Shown in pieces: positions 1 through 8,392 of a DNA stretch of 64,000 bases. A program made the position numbers and the translations under genes. The notes beneath the pieces were generated by a model that searched no databases, was not told the origin of the DNA, and worked only from the letters and a program-made list of their open reading frames with translations. Source of the stretch: Catenulispora sp. EB89 (GTDB lineage Bacteria; Actinomycetota; Actinomycetes; Streptomycetales; Catenulisporaceae); the NCBI RefSeq assembly GCF_041261445.1, contig NZ_JBGCCU010000039.1:28814-92813 (forward strand), written 5' to 3'. Position 1 is the stretch's first letter, and each line of letters opens with the position of its first letter.

Positions 1-30
1 CGCCGCTTCGAGGTCCCCGAGTTGTCGCAT
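1..30 (-). CDS. BlaI/MecI-family transcriptional regulator, 5' end only
   Basis: Only the first ten codons lie in the window, read on the minus strand from an ATG at 28-30: MRQLGDLEAA. This matches the usual N-terminus of actinobacterial BlaI/MecI/CopY winged-helix repressors, which start with M-R-x-L-G-x-L-E-A-A before the first helix. These repressors normally control a downstream M56 metallopeptidase/receptor gene, which would lie outside the window. The identification rests on this short motif alone and is family knowledge plus inference. The small membrane-protein gene at 92-499 lies upstream in the same orientation. Confidence 0.55.
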   Translation of the reverse strand, partial: MRQLGDLEAA

Positions 31-91
31 CGCCACGGCCGTCAGCCTAGACGTTCTTCAGGGGTACAGACCAGCAGAGACGCTGCCGGAA

Positions 92-499
92 TCAGTGCTT
101 CGGCGGGTGGGCCGGTGGAGGTGCGGGTTCCGGCGGCAGCACCGAAACCACATGCCGGCCATGCGACCGCGGCTTCGAATGGGTCTTGGCTCCGACACCC
201 GGCACGCCGGCCGGAACCGGCACCGGCACCGGCATCGGAACCCGAGGCGCGAAGCGCACCAACGGCGCCGCCGGAACCGTACCGCCCGCACCGCCCGCCG
301 CCCCGCTGCTCCCGCCGCTCCCGCTCACCACACTGTCCGCGGTCCGTCCCAGCACCGGCGCCGTCCGCGCCGCGCTCCGTTCCCCGGAGTTCCCCGCCGC
401 GATGAGGATGACGCCGGTCACGGTCATCCCCACCGACAGCGCGAGGTGCACGCGGCGCGTGGGCCGTGCCCACGCCATGTACGAGCCGTCGACGGTCAT
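92..499 (-). CDS. Small membrane-anchored Pro/Val-rich protein, unknown
   Basis: 135 residues from the ATG at 497-499. There is a basic N-terminus, one hydrophobic segment at about residues 18-36, then an Ala/Gly/Ser-rich stretch and a Pro-Val repeat (PVPVPVP) near residue 105, ending in a His/Pro-rich tail. This layout suggests a single-pass membrane protein with a disordered extracytoplasmic tail. Nothing catalytic is visible. It ends about 60 bp before the BlaI-like gene and could share its transcript. The frame stays open upstream to about 931, so the start is uncertain; I chose the ATG just before the membrane segment. Other frames are also open here, so the gene itself is only moderately supported. 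Confidence 0.4.
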   Translation of the reverse strand: MTVDGSYMAWARPTRRVHLALSVGMTVTGVILIAAGNSGERSAARTAPVLGRTADSVVSGSGGSSGAAGGAGGTVPAAPLVRFAPRVPMPVPVPVPAGVPGVGAKTHSKPRSHGRHVVSVLPPEPAPPPAHPPKH

Positions 500-870
500 G
501 CGGCCACCATCGCCGACGCCGGTGCGGATTCCTGCCCTCCGCACCGTGGGGTGCGGCGTGGCGTCATGCATTCGGCGTATTCGTCCGATCTTCCGCGCTC
601 TCGGAGTGTTGGGTCGGAGCGTGCTGAGATGTCGGTCTTGACAAGGGTCCGGCACGGGGCGGCCGATGCTCAGTGAGCCGTTTCTTCCGCCCCTGGTGGG
701 GAGGGTCGACTTGAGGATGCGTTGAGAAAATCCACACGCGCGGTATTGCCTTCCGGCACGCTGGGTGAGCAGAATGGCAGGACCCTGGTAAACATTGTTA
801 ATAAATTGCCGGATTTTTGCTGGTTTTTGGTCGTAACGGGCGCACTTCGGCGCTGTGAGGTGACGGGCGA
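500..870. other. Intergenic region with AT-rich segment upstream of a response regulator
   Basis: No convincing gene. Positions 786-840 are clearly more AT-rich than the surroundings and contain a near-palindrome TAAACATTGTTAA (789-801). It is a plausible promoter/operator region for the response regulator that starts at 871. No -35/-10 pair could be fixed. Confidence 0.4.
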
Positions 871-1545
871 ATGAGGCTAGTGGTGGCCGGCCGCAGGGAC
901 GACCGGGTGCAACCGGCGTTGGACAACGCACTGCGCCTGGACGGGTTCGCGGTCCGGCGGCTGCGCGCCGACGACCTGCCGGGCATGGCGGCGTTCTCGC
1001 CGCACGCGGTGCTGCTGGATCTGGGCCTGCTCGACGAGGAGGCGCTGGCGCTGTGCGAGCGCATCCGCCGCCAGACCGAGGCCGCGCTGGTGGCGATCAC
1101 CGCGCGCGCCGACCGCGGGCTGTGGATCGAGGGCCGGCGGATCGGCGTGGACGACTTCGTGGTGAAGCCGTACGGCCTGACGGAGCTCTCGACGCGAATA
1201 CGCGCGGCGGTGCGCACCCCGACGGAACGCCCGGACCACCTGGGCGTCGGCCCGGTGGTGGTGGACGCCGACGAGCGCCGGGTGAACGTGCACGGCCAGC
1301 CGGTGGTGCTCACGCGCAAGGAGTTCGACCTGCTGCACCTGCTGGCGAGCACGCCGGGCGCGGTGCTGTGCAGGGAGCTGATACTGCGCAAGGTCTGGCA
1401 CACGACGGAGAAGTCGGCGAACCGCACGCTGGAGGTGCACATCGCGACGCTGCGCGCGAAGCTCGGCGTGCCGGATCTGATCCGGACGGTGCGGGGGATC
1501 GGCTACGTGGCGGACGCGGAGCTGCCGCGGAGTATTCGCGTGTGA
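871..1545 (+). CDS. Orphan OmpR/PhoB-type response regulator
   Basis: 224 residues. Receiver domain at about 1-115 with the phospho-acceptor Asp50 (LLDLGL), Thr77 and Lys99 (VVKPYG); the usual N-terminal acidic pair is represented by Asp10-Asp11. The C-terminal winged helix (about 125-218) carries VLTRKEFDLLHLL and the final VRGIGYV hairpin. It is a DNA-binding transcription regulator. No histidine kinase lies on either side, so it is an orphan or is paired with a distant kinase. The start ATG follows a GAGGTGA sequence about 10 nt upstream. The receiver is intact enough for phosphorylation but departs from consensus at the N-terminus. Confidence 0.88.
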   Translation: MRLVVAGRRDDRVQPALDNALRLDGFAVRRLRADDLPGMAAFSPHAVLLDLGLLDEEALALCERIRRQTEAALVAITARADRGLWIEGRRIGVDDFVVKPYGLTELSTRIRAAVRTPTERPDHLGVGPVVVDADERRVNVHGQPVVLTRKEFDLLHLLASTPGAVLCRELILRKVWHTTEKSANRTLEVHIATLRAKLGVPDLIRTVRGIGYVADAELPRSIRV

Positions 1546-1577
1546 GGCGTCCGCCGTGTTCTCAGCCGCCCGTGCTC

Positions 1578-2360
1578 TCAGCCGCCCGTGAGGCGGGTCG
1601 CCATCCGTTGTGCCACGGTGTCGATCCACGTCGTGCCGGCCTGGCCGGCAGGGATGAGGCTGACGACGGCCGAAGCCACTCGATCGCCGCTCCGGACCAG
1701 GATGTTGCGCGAGTCTCCGCCCACGGTGAACACGATCGCCTCGTCGGCGACGGTCGGTGGGGAGTCGAGCAGCTTGATCTCCTGAGGCCGTCCGCAGCCG
1801 GTCTTGAGCGCTGTGCGTGCGTCCGCCATCATCGTCGGCGCGTTGCCCGGGGCGTAGGTGTATACGGCTTCGAGCATCGAGTTCCCGGACGCGGTGTACG
1901 AGTAGTTCGGGGCGGGCTTGATGGGCATCGGCGGCTTGAAGGCACCTGAGAGCCCGCATTGGGAGCTGCCGAGAATCGGCGCGGGCCGAGTCCCGGCGCC
2001 GACCGGAGCGTGCCATCCGGGTCCCAGGTCCGAGGCCTGCAGGTAGTTGGCGATCGAGGTAGTGGGCGCCGATGTGGTGGGTGCCGACGTGTGCGTCGGT
2101 GCGGGCGTGAACGAAGTCGCCGGCCCGGGGCTGCTGTCGGCACCCCGGCTCGGCGACAGGGCGATGACTCCGGCGACCACCGCACAGGTGGCCGTCACAC
2201 CGGACAGGCCCTGGACCAACCGGCGCCGCTTCCGGCGCTTTTGCGCTCCCTGCCGCACTTCGGCGATCGGCGGCCGAGAGATGGTGACGAGGTCGGCGCG
2301 GGCGTGCAGTCCCGCCTGGAGTGCGTCGGTCTGGTATCCGGTGGTGTCGTCGATGGTCAT
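1578..2360 (-). CDS. Single-pass membrane protein coupled to a sigma factor
   Basis: 260 residues from the ATG at 2358-2360, which overlaps the stop of the upstream sigma-factor gene (ATGA), implying translational coupling. The cytoplasmic N-terminus of about 55 residues ends in a basic cluster (KRRKRRR), then one membrane helix at about 58-78, a Thr/Pro/Ser linker, and an extracytoplasmic domain of about 150 residues with two Cys. In SigE-type gene pairs the second gene is often a membrane-bound regulator or sensor of the sigma factor. I see no classic zinc-binding anti-sigma motif (HxxxCxxC), so an anti-sigma role is inference from position and topology. Confidence 0.75.
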   Translation of the reverse strand: MTIDDTTGYQTDALQAGLHARADLVTISRPPIAEVRQGAQKRRKRRRLVQGLSGVTATCAVVAGVIALSPSRGADSSPGPATSFTPAPTHTSAPTTSAPTTSIANYLQASDLGPGWHAPVGAGTRPAPILGSSQCGLSGAFKPPMPIKPAPNYSYTASGNSMLEAVYTYAPGNAPTMMADARTALKTGCGRPQEIKLLDSPPTVADEAIVFTVGGDSRNILVRSGDRVASAVVSLIPAGQAGTTWIDTVAQRMATRLTGG

Positions 2361-2911
2361 GCCACTCCCTCCCGCGTTCCCGATGTTTTCGCCGGCGTCG
2401 GTGCGAAATCCGTGATCTGGCCGTGCCGCCGGAGTCGGGCCAGGGCCTTGGCCGTCTGGCTCTTGACGTTCCCGACCGAGCAGCCGAGGACGTCCGCCGC
2501 CTGTGCCTCGGTCAGGTCTTCGAAGTACCGCAGGACGATGACGGCCCGCTGGCCGGGCGCGAGGTCGGCCAGCGCCGTCAGCAGCGCGTCGCGCCGGCCG
2601 TGCGCCTCGGCGTGGTCGCCGACCAGCCGGAGCCCCTCCGGGACGACGGCGACCGGGTGCTCGGCCACCCGGCGCTTGCGGAACCGTCCGCGATGGCAGT
2701 TCACGAGCACGCGCTGCAGGTAGGCCTCCGGGTTGTCCGCGCGCCGGACCTTGTTCCACGCGGCGCACGCTCGCTCGAACGTGGCTTGGGCGAGGTCCTC
2801 GGCGTCGTGCCGGTCGCCGGTGAGCAGGAACGCCGAGCGCAGGATGTGCGGCCAGCGTTCGGCCATGAAGCGATCGAAGCCGTCGTCGGACGGTTTCTGT
2901 CTTTGAAGCAT
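2357..2911 (-). CDS. SigE-family (SigE/ECF-like) RNA polymerase sigma factor
   Basis: 184 residues. Region 2 at about 10-80 (GFDRFMAERWPHILRSAFLL, then DAEDLAQATFERA) and region 4 at about 110-165 (LAPGQRAVIVLRYFEDLTEA, then VKSQTAKAL). This is the short actinobacterial group annotated as SigE family (SigE70 subfamily), with no C-terminal extension domain. I chose the ATG at 2909-2911 because GAAGGGGG lies 5 nt upstream; a GTG five codons earlier overlaps that ribosome site. It overlaps the membrane-protein gene downstream, forming a likely sigma/regulator pair. Confidence 0.9.
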   Translation of the reverse strand: MLQRQKPSDDGFDRFMAERWPHILRSAFLLTGDRHDAEDLAQATFERACAAWNKVRRADNPEAYLQRVLVNCHRGRFRKRRVAEHPVAVVPEGLRLVGDHAEAHGRRDALLTALADLAPGQRAVIVLRYFEDLTEAQAADVLGCSVGNVKSQTAKALARLRRHGQITDFAPTPAKTSGTREGVA

Positions 2912-3011
2912 GCCAACCCCCTTCACCCCCGCACGATGCGGGTGGCGGGCGGATGGTTGCCGTCCGGGCGATCCGGTGCCGTCACATCGGCGCTACCGGC
3001 CGCGATGCCGC

Positions 3012-3659
3012 CTAGTTCGCTCCCGCGCCCGACCCTGATTCCGACTCAGCCCTTGGCCCTGATTCCGGCTCGGCCCTTGACCCTGATTCCGACTCGGCCC
3101 CCGACCCCAGCGCCCGAGCCACCGCCGCAGCTCGATCCCCCTCGGCGCGCAGCTCCGCGCGCCGCACCTGCCACCGCTCCAGCATCCCCGAGAGCTCCCC
3201 GCGCAGGAACTGGAACATCATCACCGACTCGGTCAGCCGCCGCCCGGCCGGCGTCTCCGCGCCGACCACCGCGACCCCCTCGGCCAGGCTGCCTTCCCAC
3301 CGCGCCATGATCGTGTCCCGTTCGAACAGCGCGTCCTGCCACACCTCGTCCAGGACGCGGTAGCGGTCGCGGCGGGTTCCGGGCTGACGTTCGCGGGTGG
3401 CCAGGTTGATCTGTGTCAGGTAGCGGATGGCGCCGGAGACGGCGGCCGGGGAGATGTCGAGCATCTCGGACAGTTCCTGGGAGGTCAGACGGCCGTCGTC
3501 CTGGGTGATCAGCGCGGCGAAGACGCGGGAGGGCATGCGCGGGATGCCGCTGTCGGTCAGGACGCTGGCGAGGCGGTCGATGTAGACCAGCAGCGGGTCC
3601 GGGGCTCGCCGGGCGTCGTGGTCGGCGTCGGGCCCGGCGGGGCGGTCGTCCTTGCGCAT
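3012..3659 (-). CDS. GbsR/MarR-family transcriptional regulator with repeat tail
   Basis: 215 residues. A winged helix at about 22-100 (RVFAALITQDDGRLTSQELSE, LDISPAAVSGAIRYL) is followed by a helical dimerisation region to about 178. The last 35 residues are a low-complexity tail made of repeats such as ESESGSRAEP, encoded by about three copies of a 24-bp repeat at 3028-3100. It is divergent from the ABC exporter at 3736-6356, and a 7-bp inverted repeat lies between them, so it probably represses the exporter and perhaps itself. This regulator/exporter arrangement is common in Streptomyces. The ligand is unknown. Confidence 0.88.
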   Translation of the reverse strand: MRKDDRPAGPDADHDARRAPDPLLVYIDRLASVLTDSGIPRMPSRVFAALITQDDGRLTSQELSEMLDISPAAVSGAIRYLTQINLATRERQPGTRRDRYRVLDEVWQDALFERDTIMARWEGSLAEGVAVVGAETPAGRRLTESVMMFQFLRGELSGMLERWQVRRAELRAEGDRAAAVARALGSGAESESGSRAEPESGPRAESESGSGAGAN

Positions 3660-3685
3660 CTGTCCACGGTAGCGGTTCCGCTTGC

Positions 3686-3716
3686 ACTTTCATAACATTC
3701 ACAAAACTCTGAAAGT
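3686..3716. promoter_or_regulatory. Inverted-repeat operator between GbsR regulator and ABC exporter
   Basis: ACTTTCA at 3686-3692 and TGAAAGT at 3710-3716 form a perfect 7-bp inverted repeat with a 17-bp AT-rich spacer. It sits 27 bp from the regulator start and 19 bp from the exporter start. The position suits an operator for the divergent MarR/GbsR regulator; binding is inferred. Confidence 0.6.
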
Positions 3717-3735
3717 TCGGAGTAGGATCGACCCC

Positions 3736-4644
3736 ATGACGACTGCGATCAGCGCGTCCGGCCTGGTGAAGACCTTCGGCCGGACCCGCGCGCTCGACGG
3801 GCTGGACCTCACCGTCGCCGAGGGCGAGGTCCTGGGGTTCCTCGGGCCCAACGGGGCCGGCAAGTCGACGACCATCCGGGTGCTGCTGGGCCTGATCCGG
3901 GCCGACGCCGGCGCCGCGACCCTGCTCGGCGGCGACCCCTGGCGCGACCGGGTGGCCCTGCACAAGCGCCTGGCCTACGTGCCCGGCGACGTCACGCTGT
4001 GGCGGAACCTGTCCGGCGGGGAGGTGATCGACCTGCTCGGCGGCCTGCACGGCGGGGTCGACGCCCGGCGCCGCGCCGATCTGCTGGAGCGCTTCGAGCT
4101 GGACCCGACCAAGAAGGGCGGCCAGTACTCCAAGGGCAACCGCCAGAAGGTGGCGCTGATCGCCGCCCTGGCCTCCGACGTGGAACTGCTGGTCTTCGAC
4201 GAGCCGACCTCCGGCCTGGACCCGCTGATGGAGGACGTCTTCCGCCAGTGCGTGGCCGACGAGCGCGAACGCGGCCGCACCATCCTGCTCTCCAGCCACA
4301 TCCTGTCCGAGGTCGAGGCGCTGTGCGACCGGGTGAACATCATCCGCGCCGGCAAGACCGTGGAGACCGGCTCGCTGGCCGAGCTGCGGCACCTGACCCG
4401 TACCACCGTCGAGGCCGAACTCGCCGGACCCCCGACCGGCCTGGCCGACCTGCCCGGCGTGCACGACCCCAAGGTCGAGGCCAGGGCCGGCGCCGAGAAG
4501 TTCACCGCCCAGGTCGACACCGACCACCTCGACGGCGTGCTCAAGGCGCTCAGCGCGATCGGTGTGAAGACGCTCGTCAGCCGGCCGCCGACGCTGGAGG
4601 AGCTGTTCCTGCGGCACTACGAGCCCGAAGGGGCGCAGCAGTGA
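3736..4644 (+). CDS. ABC exporter ATPase, antibiotic-efflux type
   Basis: 302 residues. Walker [10 protein letters not shown] at about residue 36, a degenerate signature YSKGNRQK in place of LSGGQ at about residue 132, Walker [13 protein letters not shown] at about 153, and a switch His in LLSSHILSE. The C-terminal ~80 residues form the DUF4162-like tail of DrrA/YhaQ-type ATPases. It energises the permease encoded immediately downstream (GTGA overlap). I chose the ATG at 3736 because AGGATCG precedes it and the N-terminus then matches the family. An in-frame ATG at 3682 would place the operator inside the gene and is unlikely. Confidence 0.92.
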   Translation: MTTAISASGLVKTFGRTRALDGLDLTVAEGEVLGFLGPNGAGKSTTIRVLLGLIRADAGAATLLGGDPWRDRVALHKRLAYVPGDVTLWRNLSGGEVIDLLGGLHGGVDARRRADLLERFELDPTKKGGQYSKGNRQKVALIAALASDVELLVFDEPTSGLDPLMEDVFRQCVADERERGRTILLSSHILSEVEALCDRVNIIRAGKTVETGSLAELRHLTRTTVEAELAGPPTGLADLPGVHDPKVEARAGAEKFTAQVDTDHLDGVLKALSAIGVKTLVSRPPTLEELFLRHYEPEGAQQ

Positions 4645-6356
4645 GCACCGCGACGACCTCGGAGGCCTCGAAGAACGCTCCGAAGAAGAACTCGAAGAAA
4701 AACCCGAACAAGACCTCGAAGTTCGCCACCGAACCCGGCACCCAGAAGAACTCCGACGACGGTCTCCGCACCCTGATCAAACTCGCGTCCCACCGCGACC
4801 GCATCATGCTCCCGGTGTGGATCTACGCGCTCCTGGCGACCGTCGGCAGCACCGCGTACTCGCTCAAGAAGCTCTACCCGGCGCAGTCCGATCGCGACAA
4901 ACTCGCCAGCAGCATCGGCACCAACCCCTCGCTGCGCGCCCTCTACGGCCCGCTCTACGACACCCACAGCCTCGGCGCCCTGACCGCCTGGCGCACGCTC
5001 GGCTTCGGCGGCCTGCTGATCGGCATCATGGTGGTCCTGCTGATCACCCGCCACACCCGGGCCGAGGAGGAGTCCGGGCGGCTGGAGCTGCTGGGATCGG
5101 GCGCCGTGGGACGCAACGCGCCGTTGACCGCGGCGCTGTCGATCGCCGTCGGCGCGTGCTTCGGCATCGGGCTGCTCTCGGCCGTGGTGATGCTGGCGCT
5201 GGGCCAGAGCGTGGGCGGCGCGCTGGCGTTCGGCGCGTGCCTGTTCGCCGTCGGCGTGGCGTTCGCCGGGACGCAGGCGGTCGCGGTGCAGCTGACCGAG
5301 ACCGGCCGCGCGGCCAACGGGATCGGCGCGCTGATCCTCGGCGTGGCGTACCTGCTGCGGACGGTCGGGGACGCGGCCGGGAACAGCGGCGGCGCCGGGT
5401 GGGTGGCGTGGCTGTCGCCGTTCGGCTGGATCGAGCGCGTGCACCCGTGGGCCGGGAACCGGTGGTGGGTCGTCGGCGTGGCGCTGGCCGCCGGGGTGGT
5501 GGCCGCCGCCGTCGGCTACCGCGTGCAGAACGCCCGAGACCTGGGCAGCGGGCTGTTGCCGCAGCGTCCGGGGCCGGCGAGCGCGGGGCCGGGGCTGCGC
5601 GGCGTGTTCGGCCTGGGACGGCGGCTGCAGCAGCCGACGCTGCTGGGCTGGATGGCCGGGATGTTCGTGTTCGGGATCGTCATGGGCTCCATCGCCAAGG
5701 GCATCGACCAGCTGCTCAACGACAACCAGCAGGTCGAGAAGATCATCGGCCGGTACGGCGGGGCCAAGGGCCTGACCGACTCCTATCTGGCGACCGCGGT
5801 GAGCTTCCTCGGGATGGCCGCCGCCCTCTACGCGGTGCAGGCGGTGCTGCGGCTGCGCGGGGAGGAGACCTCCGGACGTGCCGAGCCGGTGCTGTCGGGG
5901 TCCGTCGGGCGGGTGGCGTGGGCCGGCAGCCATCTGGTGTTCCCGGCGGTCGGCAGCGCGCTGGTGATGGCCGCCGGCGGGCTCGGGGTGGGGGTCGGCG
6001 CCGGGGCGGTGCTGGGCGACTTCTGGGGCTACGTCGGGCAGATGGTGAAGGCCGGGCTGGTCACCACGCCGGCGCTGTGGATCATCGCGGCGGCCGCGGT
6101 GGCGCTGTTCGGGCTGGTGCCGAAGTGGACGTCGGCGGCGTACGGGGTGTTCGGCGCGCTGGTGTTCATCGCGTATCTGGGGCCGTTGATCGACGCCGGG
6201 CAGTGGTTCCTGGACCTGACGCCGTACACGCACATCCCGAAGGTGCCCGGCGGGGTGTTCCACTGGGCGCCGCTGGTGTGGATGACGGCGGTGGCCGCGG
6301 TGCTGACCGTCGCGGGGCTGGTCGGCGTGCGACGCAGGGATGTGTCGTCGGCGTGA
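4641..6356 (+). CDS. ABC exporter permease (tetronasin/polyketide-antibiotic type)
   Basis: 571 residues from a GTG that overlaps the ATPase stop. The N-terminal 40 residues are Lys/Asn/Ser rich and cytoplasmic, followed by about a dozen hydrophobic segments in two similar halves. Each half has an EE(S/T)GR motif ([14 protein letters not shown], then [14 protein letters not shown]), the hallmark of the TnrB3-like permeases annotated as polyketide or tetronasin exporters. With the ATPase and the GbsR-like repressor it forms a drug or metabolite efflux module. Substrate unknown. Confidence 0.9.
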   Translation: MSTATTSEASKNAPKKNSKKNPNKTSKFATEPGTQKNSDDGLRTLIKLASHRDRIMLPVWIYALLATVGSTAYSLKKLYPAQSDRDKLASSIGTNPSLRALYGPLYDTHSLGALTAWRTLGFGGLLIGIMVVLLITRHTRAEEESGRLELLGSGAVGRNAPLTAALSIAVGACFGIGLLSAVVMLALGQSVGGALAFGACLFAVGVAFAGTQAVAVQLTETGRAANGIGALILGVAYLLRTVGDAAGNSGGAGWVAWLSPFGWIERVHPWAGNRWWVVGVALAAGVVAAAVGYRVQNARDLGSGLLPQRPGPASAGPGLRGVFGLGRRLQQPTLLGWMAGMFVFGIVMGSIAKGIDQLLNDNQQVEKIIGRYGGAKGLTDSYLATAVSFLGMAAALYAVQAVLRLRGEETSGRAEPVLSGSVGRVAWAGSHLVFPAVGSALVMAAGGLGVGVGAGAVLGDFWGYVGQMVKAGLVTTPALWIIAAAAVALFGLVPKWTSAAYGVFGALVFIAYLGPLIDAGQWFLDLTPYTHIPKVPGGVFHWAPLVWMTAVAAVLTVAGLVGVRRRDVSSA

Positions 6357-6363
6357 GATCTGC

Positions 6364-6369
6364 TACCGT
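6364..6369 (+). promoter_or_regulatory. -10 box of a leaderless transcript for the thr leader
   Basis: TACCGT preceded by TG-C gives an extended -10 (TGCTACCGT, 6361-6369). It ends 7 nt before the leader ATG at 6377, the spacing typical of actinobacterial leaderless mRNAs, so transcription should begin at or next to that A. It lies within 20 bp of the end of the permease gene. Confidence 0.6.
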
Positions 6370-6376
6370 TGATCAC

Positions 6377-6427
6377 ATGAAGCGCGCCATGCAGACGACG
6401 ACGCCGGACACCGTCCCGGCGCGCTGA
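6377..6427 (+). CDS. Threonine leader peptide of an attenuator (16 aa)
   Basis: A 17-codon ORF encoding MKRAMQTTTPDTVPAR. Three consecutive ACG threonine codons (6395-6403) and a fourth Thr three codons later make 4 of 16 residues Thr. A TANNNT box 7 nt upstream makes it leaderless. A 6-bp hairpin (6402-6407 with 6416-6421) begins inside the Thr-codon run, and a strong terminator hairpin follows 14 nt after the stop, ahead of a threonyl-tRNA synthetase gene. This is the architecture of ribosome-mediated attenuation: a ribosome stalled on Thr codons for lack of Thr-tRNA would prevent termination. Function inferred from architecture. Confidence 0.75.
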   Translation: MKRAMQTTTPDTVPAR

Positions 6428-6441
6428 TTCCTGAACCAGCT

Positions 6442-6475
6442 ACGAAGCCCCGGGGCGAGTGCCCCGGGGCTTCGT
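6442..6475 (+). terminator. Attenuator terminator hairpin upstream of thrS-like gene
   Basis: ACGAAGCCCCGGGGC (6442-6456), loop GAGT, and its perfect complement at 6461-6475: a 15-bp stem followed by CGTTCTC. It sits between the Thr-rich leader and the synthetase gene. The 5' arm contains CCGGG, which could alternatively pair with CCCGG at 6415-6419 just after the Thr codons; this candidate antiterminator is only 5 bp and is inferred. Confidence 0.75.
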
Positions 6476-6530
6476 CGTTCTCCCGGGACCCTCGCCCCTC
6501 CCTGATCCGATGCGAGCGAGGAGAGGTCCC

Positions 6531-7772
6531 ATGAACGAGGTCCAGCACGAGATCCAGCACGACCACCGCAGGCTCGGCCGCGAGCTCGAACTGTTCGACA
6601 CCGACCCGCTGATCGGGGCCGGGCTGCCGTACTGGCTCCCGGACGGCGCGGTCGTGCGCCACACCGTCGAGGAGTACATCCGCTCCGTCGAGCGCCGCGC
6701 CGGATATCAGCACGTGTACTCCCCGGTGCTCGGCAAGCGCGAGCTCTACGAGATCTCCGGCCACTGGCAGCACTACAGCGACGACATGTTCCCGCCGATG
6801 GACCTGGGCGCCGAGCAGGTGGTGCTGCGGCCGAGCCTGTGCCCGACCCACGCGCTGATCTACCGCTCCCGCGCGCACAGCTACCGCGAACTGCCGTTGC
6901 GGATGGCCGAGATCGGCGGCATGTACCGCTCGGAGATGTCCGGGGCGCTCGGCGGGCTGACCCGGGTGCGGGCCATCACTCTGAACGACGCACACATCTT
7001 CTGCACCCTGGACCAGGTCCCGGCCGAGGCACAGGCCGCGTTGCAGCTGATCCGGGACGCCTACGCGGCGCTGGGGATCGAGGCCGCGCGGTTCCGGCTG
7101 TCGCTGCCGGGGCCGGGCGGGAAGTACGTCGACAAGCCCGAGATGTGGGAGCGGGCCACCCGCATGCTGCGCGAGGTGCTGGACGCCTCGGGGCTGGAGT
7201 ACGAGGAGGCCGAGGGCGAGGCGGCGTTCTACGGGCCGAAGATCGACGTGCAGATCGCCGACCCGGCCGGGCGCGAGTCGACCCTGTCGACCGTGCAGAT
7301 CGACTTCCACCAGCCCGAGCAGTTCGGGCTGGAGTACATCGGCGCCGACGGGGCCCGGCACCGGCCGGTGATGGTGCACCGGAGCATCGTGGGCAGCCTG
7401 GAGCGGGTGATGGCGCACCTGATCGAGCAGCACGGCGGGGCGTTCCCGGCGTGGCTGGCCCCGGTGCAGGTGGCGGTGCTGCCGGTCGGGGAGGACGAGG
7501 CGGGCGCGGCGCGGGCGTTCCACGAGCTGTGCCTGGACCTCGGGCTGCGCTCGGAGGTGCGCGACCCGGAGCGCGGCAGCCTCGGGGCGCGGATCCGGGA
7601 GGCGCGGCTGGTGCCGTACCAGGCGGTGATCGGGGGCCGGGAGGCGGCCGCGGGGGCGGTCGCGATCCGGCTGCGGGACGGCCGGAAGCTGGAGCCGATG
7701 TCGGTCGCCGAGGCCGGGAAGCGGATCGGGGAGCGGGTGGCGGCTCGGGGGAGGGGGCTGTGGGACGAGTAG
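6531..7772 (+). CDS. Auxiliary threonyl-tRNA synthetase, lacking TGS and editing domains
   Basis: 413 residues against about 640-680 for housekeeping ThrRS. Only the class II catalytic core and C-terminal anticodon-binding domain are present; the N-terminal TGS and N2 editing domains are absent. Motif 2 (YRSEMSGALGGLTRVRAIT), zinc ligands Cys (RPSLCPTH), His (NDAHIFC) and His (VMVHRSIVG), and the motif 3 Arg (GSLER) are retained, so aminoacylation is likely. The CPGH motif of standard enzymes reads CPTH. The start ATG follows GAGGAGAGG. The upstream Thr attenuator implies induction when Thr-tRNA(Thr) charging fails. It may confer resistance to a ThrRS inhibitor such as borrelidin or obafluorin, or serve as a starvation back-up; both are inference. 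Confidence 0.9.
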   Translation: MNEVQHEIQHDHRRLGRELELFDTDPLIGAGLPYWLPDGAVVRHTVEEYIRSVERRAGYQHVYSPVLGKRELYEISGHWQHYSDDMFPPMDLGAEQVVLRPSLCPTHALIYRSRAHSYRELPLRMAEIGGMYRSEMSGALGGLTRVRAITLNDAHIFCTLDQVPAEAQAALQLIRDAYAALGIEAARFRLSLPGPGGKYVDKPEMWERATRMLREVLDASGLEYEEAEGEAAFYGPKIDVQIADPAGRESTLSTVQIDFHQPEQFGLEYIGADGARHRPVMVHRSIVGSLERVMAHLIEQHGGAFPAWLAPVQVAVLPVGEDEAGAARAFHELCLDLGLRSEVRDPERGSLGARIREARLVPYQAVIGGREAAAGAVAIRLRDGRKLEPMSVAEAGKRIGERVAARGRGLWDE

Positions 7773-7792
7773 GCGGGGCGGCTTTTCGCGCG

Positions 7793-8299
7793 CTAAGAAA
7801 CCTGCGCGGCCGGGGTCGGCGCCTCGTCGGGCTCCTCCAGGGTGCTGCCCCCGGTGTCGTTCTGAGCCTCGACCTGAGCTTCGACCTGAGCTCCGACCCG
7901 GGCCTCGACCCCCGCCGCGATCAGCACCTGGTCCGGCAGCACGATCACCAGCGACGCCGGGTCGGCGTCCGCGGCGGCCAGCGCGGCCTCCCGCCACAGG
8001 TCGGCGGCCGGCAGCACCTGATGCGTGGTCAGGGTCAGGGCGCTGCCGTCCCAGCCGAGGTAGCGCGCGCCGTCCACCCAGGGCAGCGCCGCCTCCTCGC
8101 CGAGGACCACCAGGTACTCGGGGTCGGCCACCAGGCGCAGCGCCGCGCCGTCGGCCACGAGCGCCCGCGCCGCCTCGGCCAGCGCGTCCGCCGCCGGGCC
8201 TATGCCCAGCACCGCGACCGCCGGGAGCGCCGGCTCGCGCCGCTGCCAGGACTCGACCGTGTGCCGGTCCGCCGCCTGCCGCACTTCGCAGATCGTCAT
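7793..8299 (-). CDS. Hypothetical protein, possibly bpX5-like (MoxR-vWA-beta-propeller system)
   Basis: 168 residues from the ATG at 8297-8299, preceded by a G-rich sequence (GGGGGCGGG). An Ala/Leu-rich alpha/beta region of about 130 residues contains LVADPEYLVVLGEEAALPWVDG followed by YLGWD and a late LVIVLPDQVL. This resembles the bpX5-type domains of MoxR-vWA-beta-propeller ternary systems, but I am not certain, and no MoxR or vWA gene is nearby. The C-terminus contains a 4-residue repeat (VEAQ/VGAQ) encoded by imperfect 12-bp repeats at about 7858-7918. Convergent with the ThrRS gene. Confidence 0.6.
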   Translation of the reverse strand: MTICEVRQAADRHTVESWQRREPALPAVAVLGIGPAADALAEAARALVADGAALRLVADPEYLVVLGEEAALPWVDGARYLGWDGSALTLTTHQVLPAADLWREAALAAADADPASLVIVLPDQVLIAAGVEARVGAQVEAQVEAQNDTGGSTLEEPDEAPTPAAQVS

Positions 8300-8392
8300 C
8301 GTCCCGCCCCCGTCGCTCGGTTGTTCACCGCAAAAGGATACGCAGCGCGGCGGCGCCGCGGCGGTGTCCGACCGGCATGCGAGCATGGTCAC

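Noticed and set aside
4617..6263. 548-residue antisense frame over the ABC permease
   Set aside because: His/Arg/Gln-rich shadow translation with no domain; the sense frame is a clear membrane protein.
3736..6356. Part of an antibiotic biosynthetic cluster, from the exporter type
   Set aside because: No biosynthetic enzymes (PKS, NRPS or tailoring set) adjoin it; the exporter and regulator stand alone.
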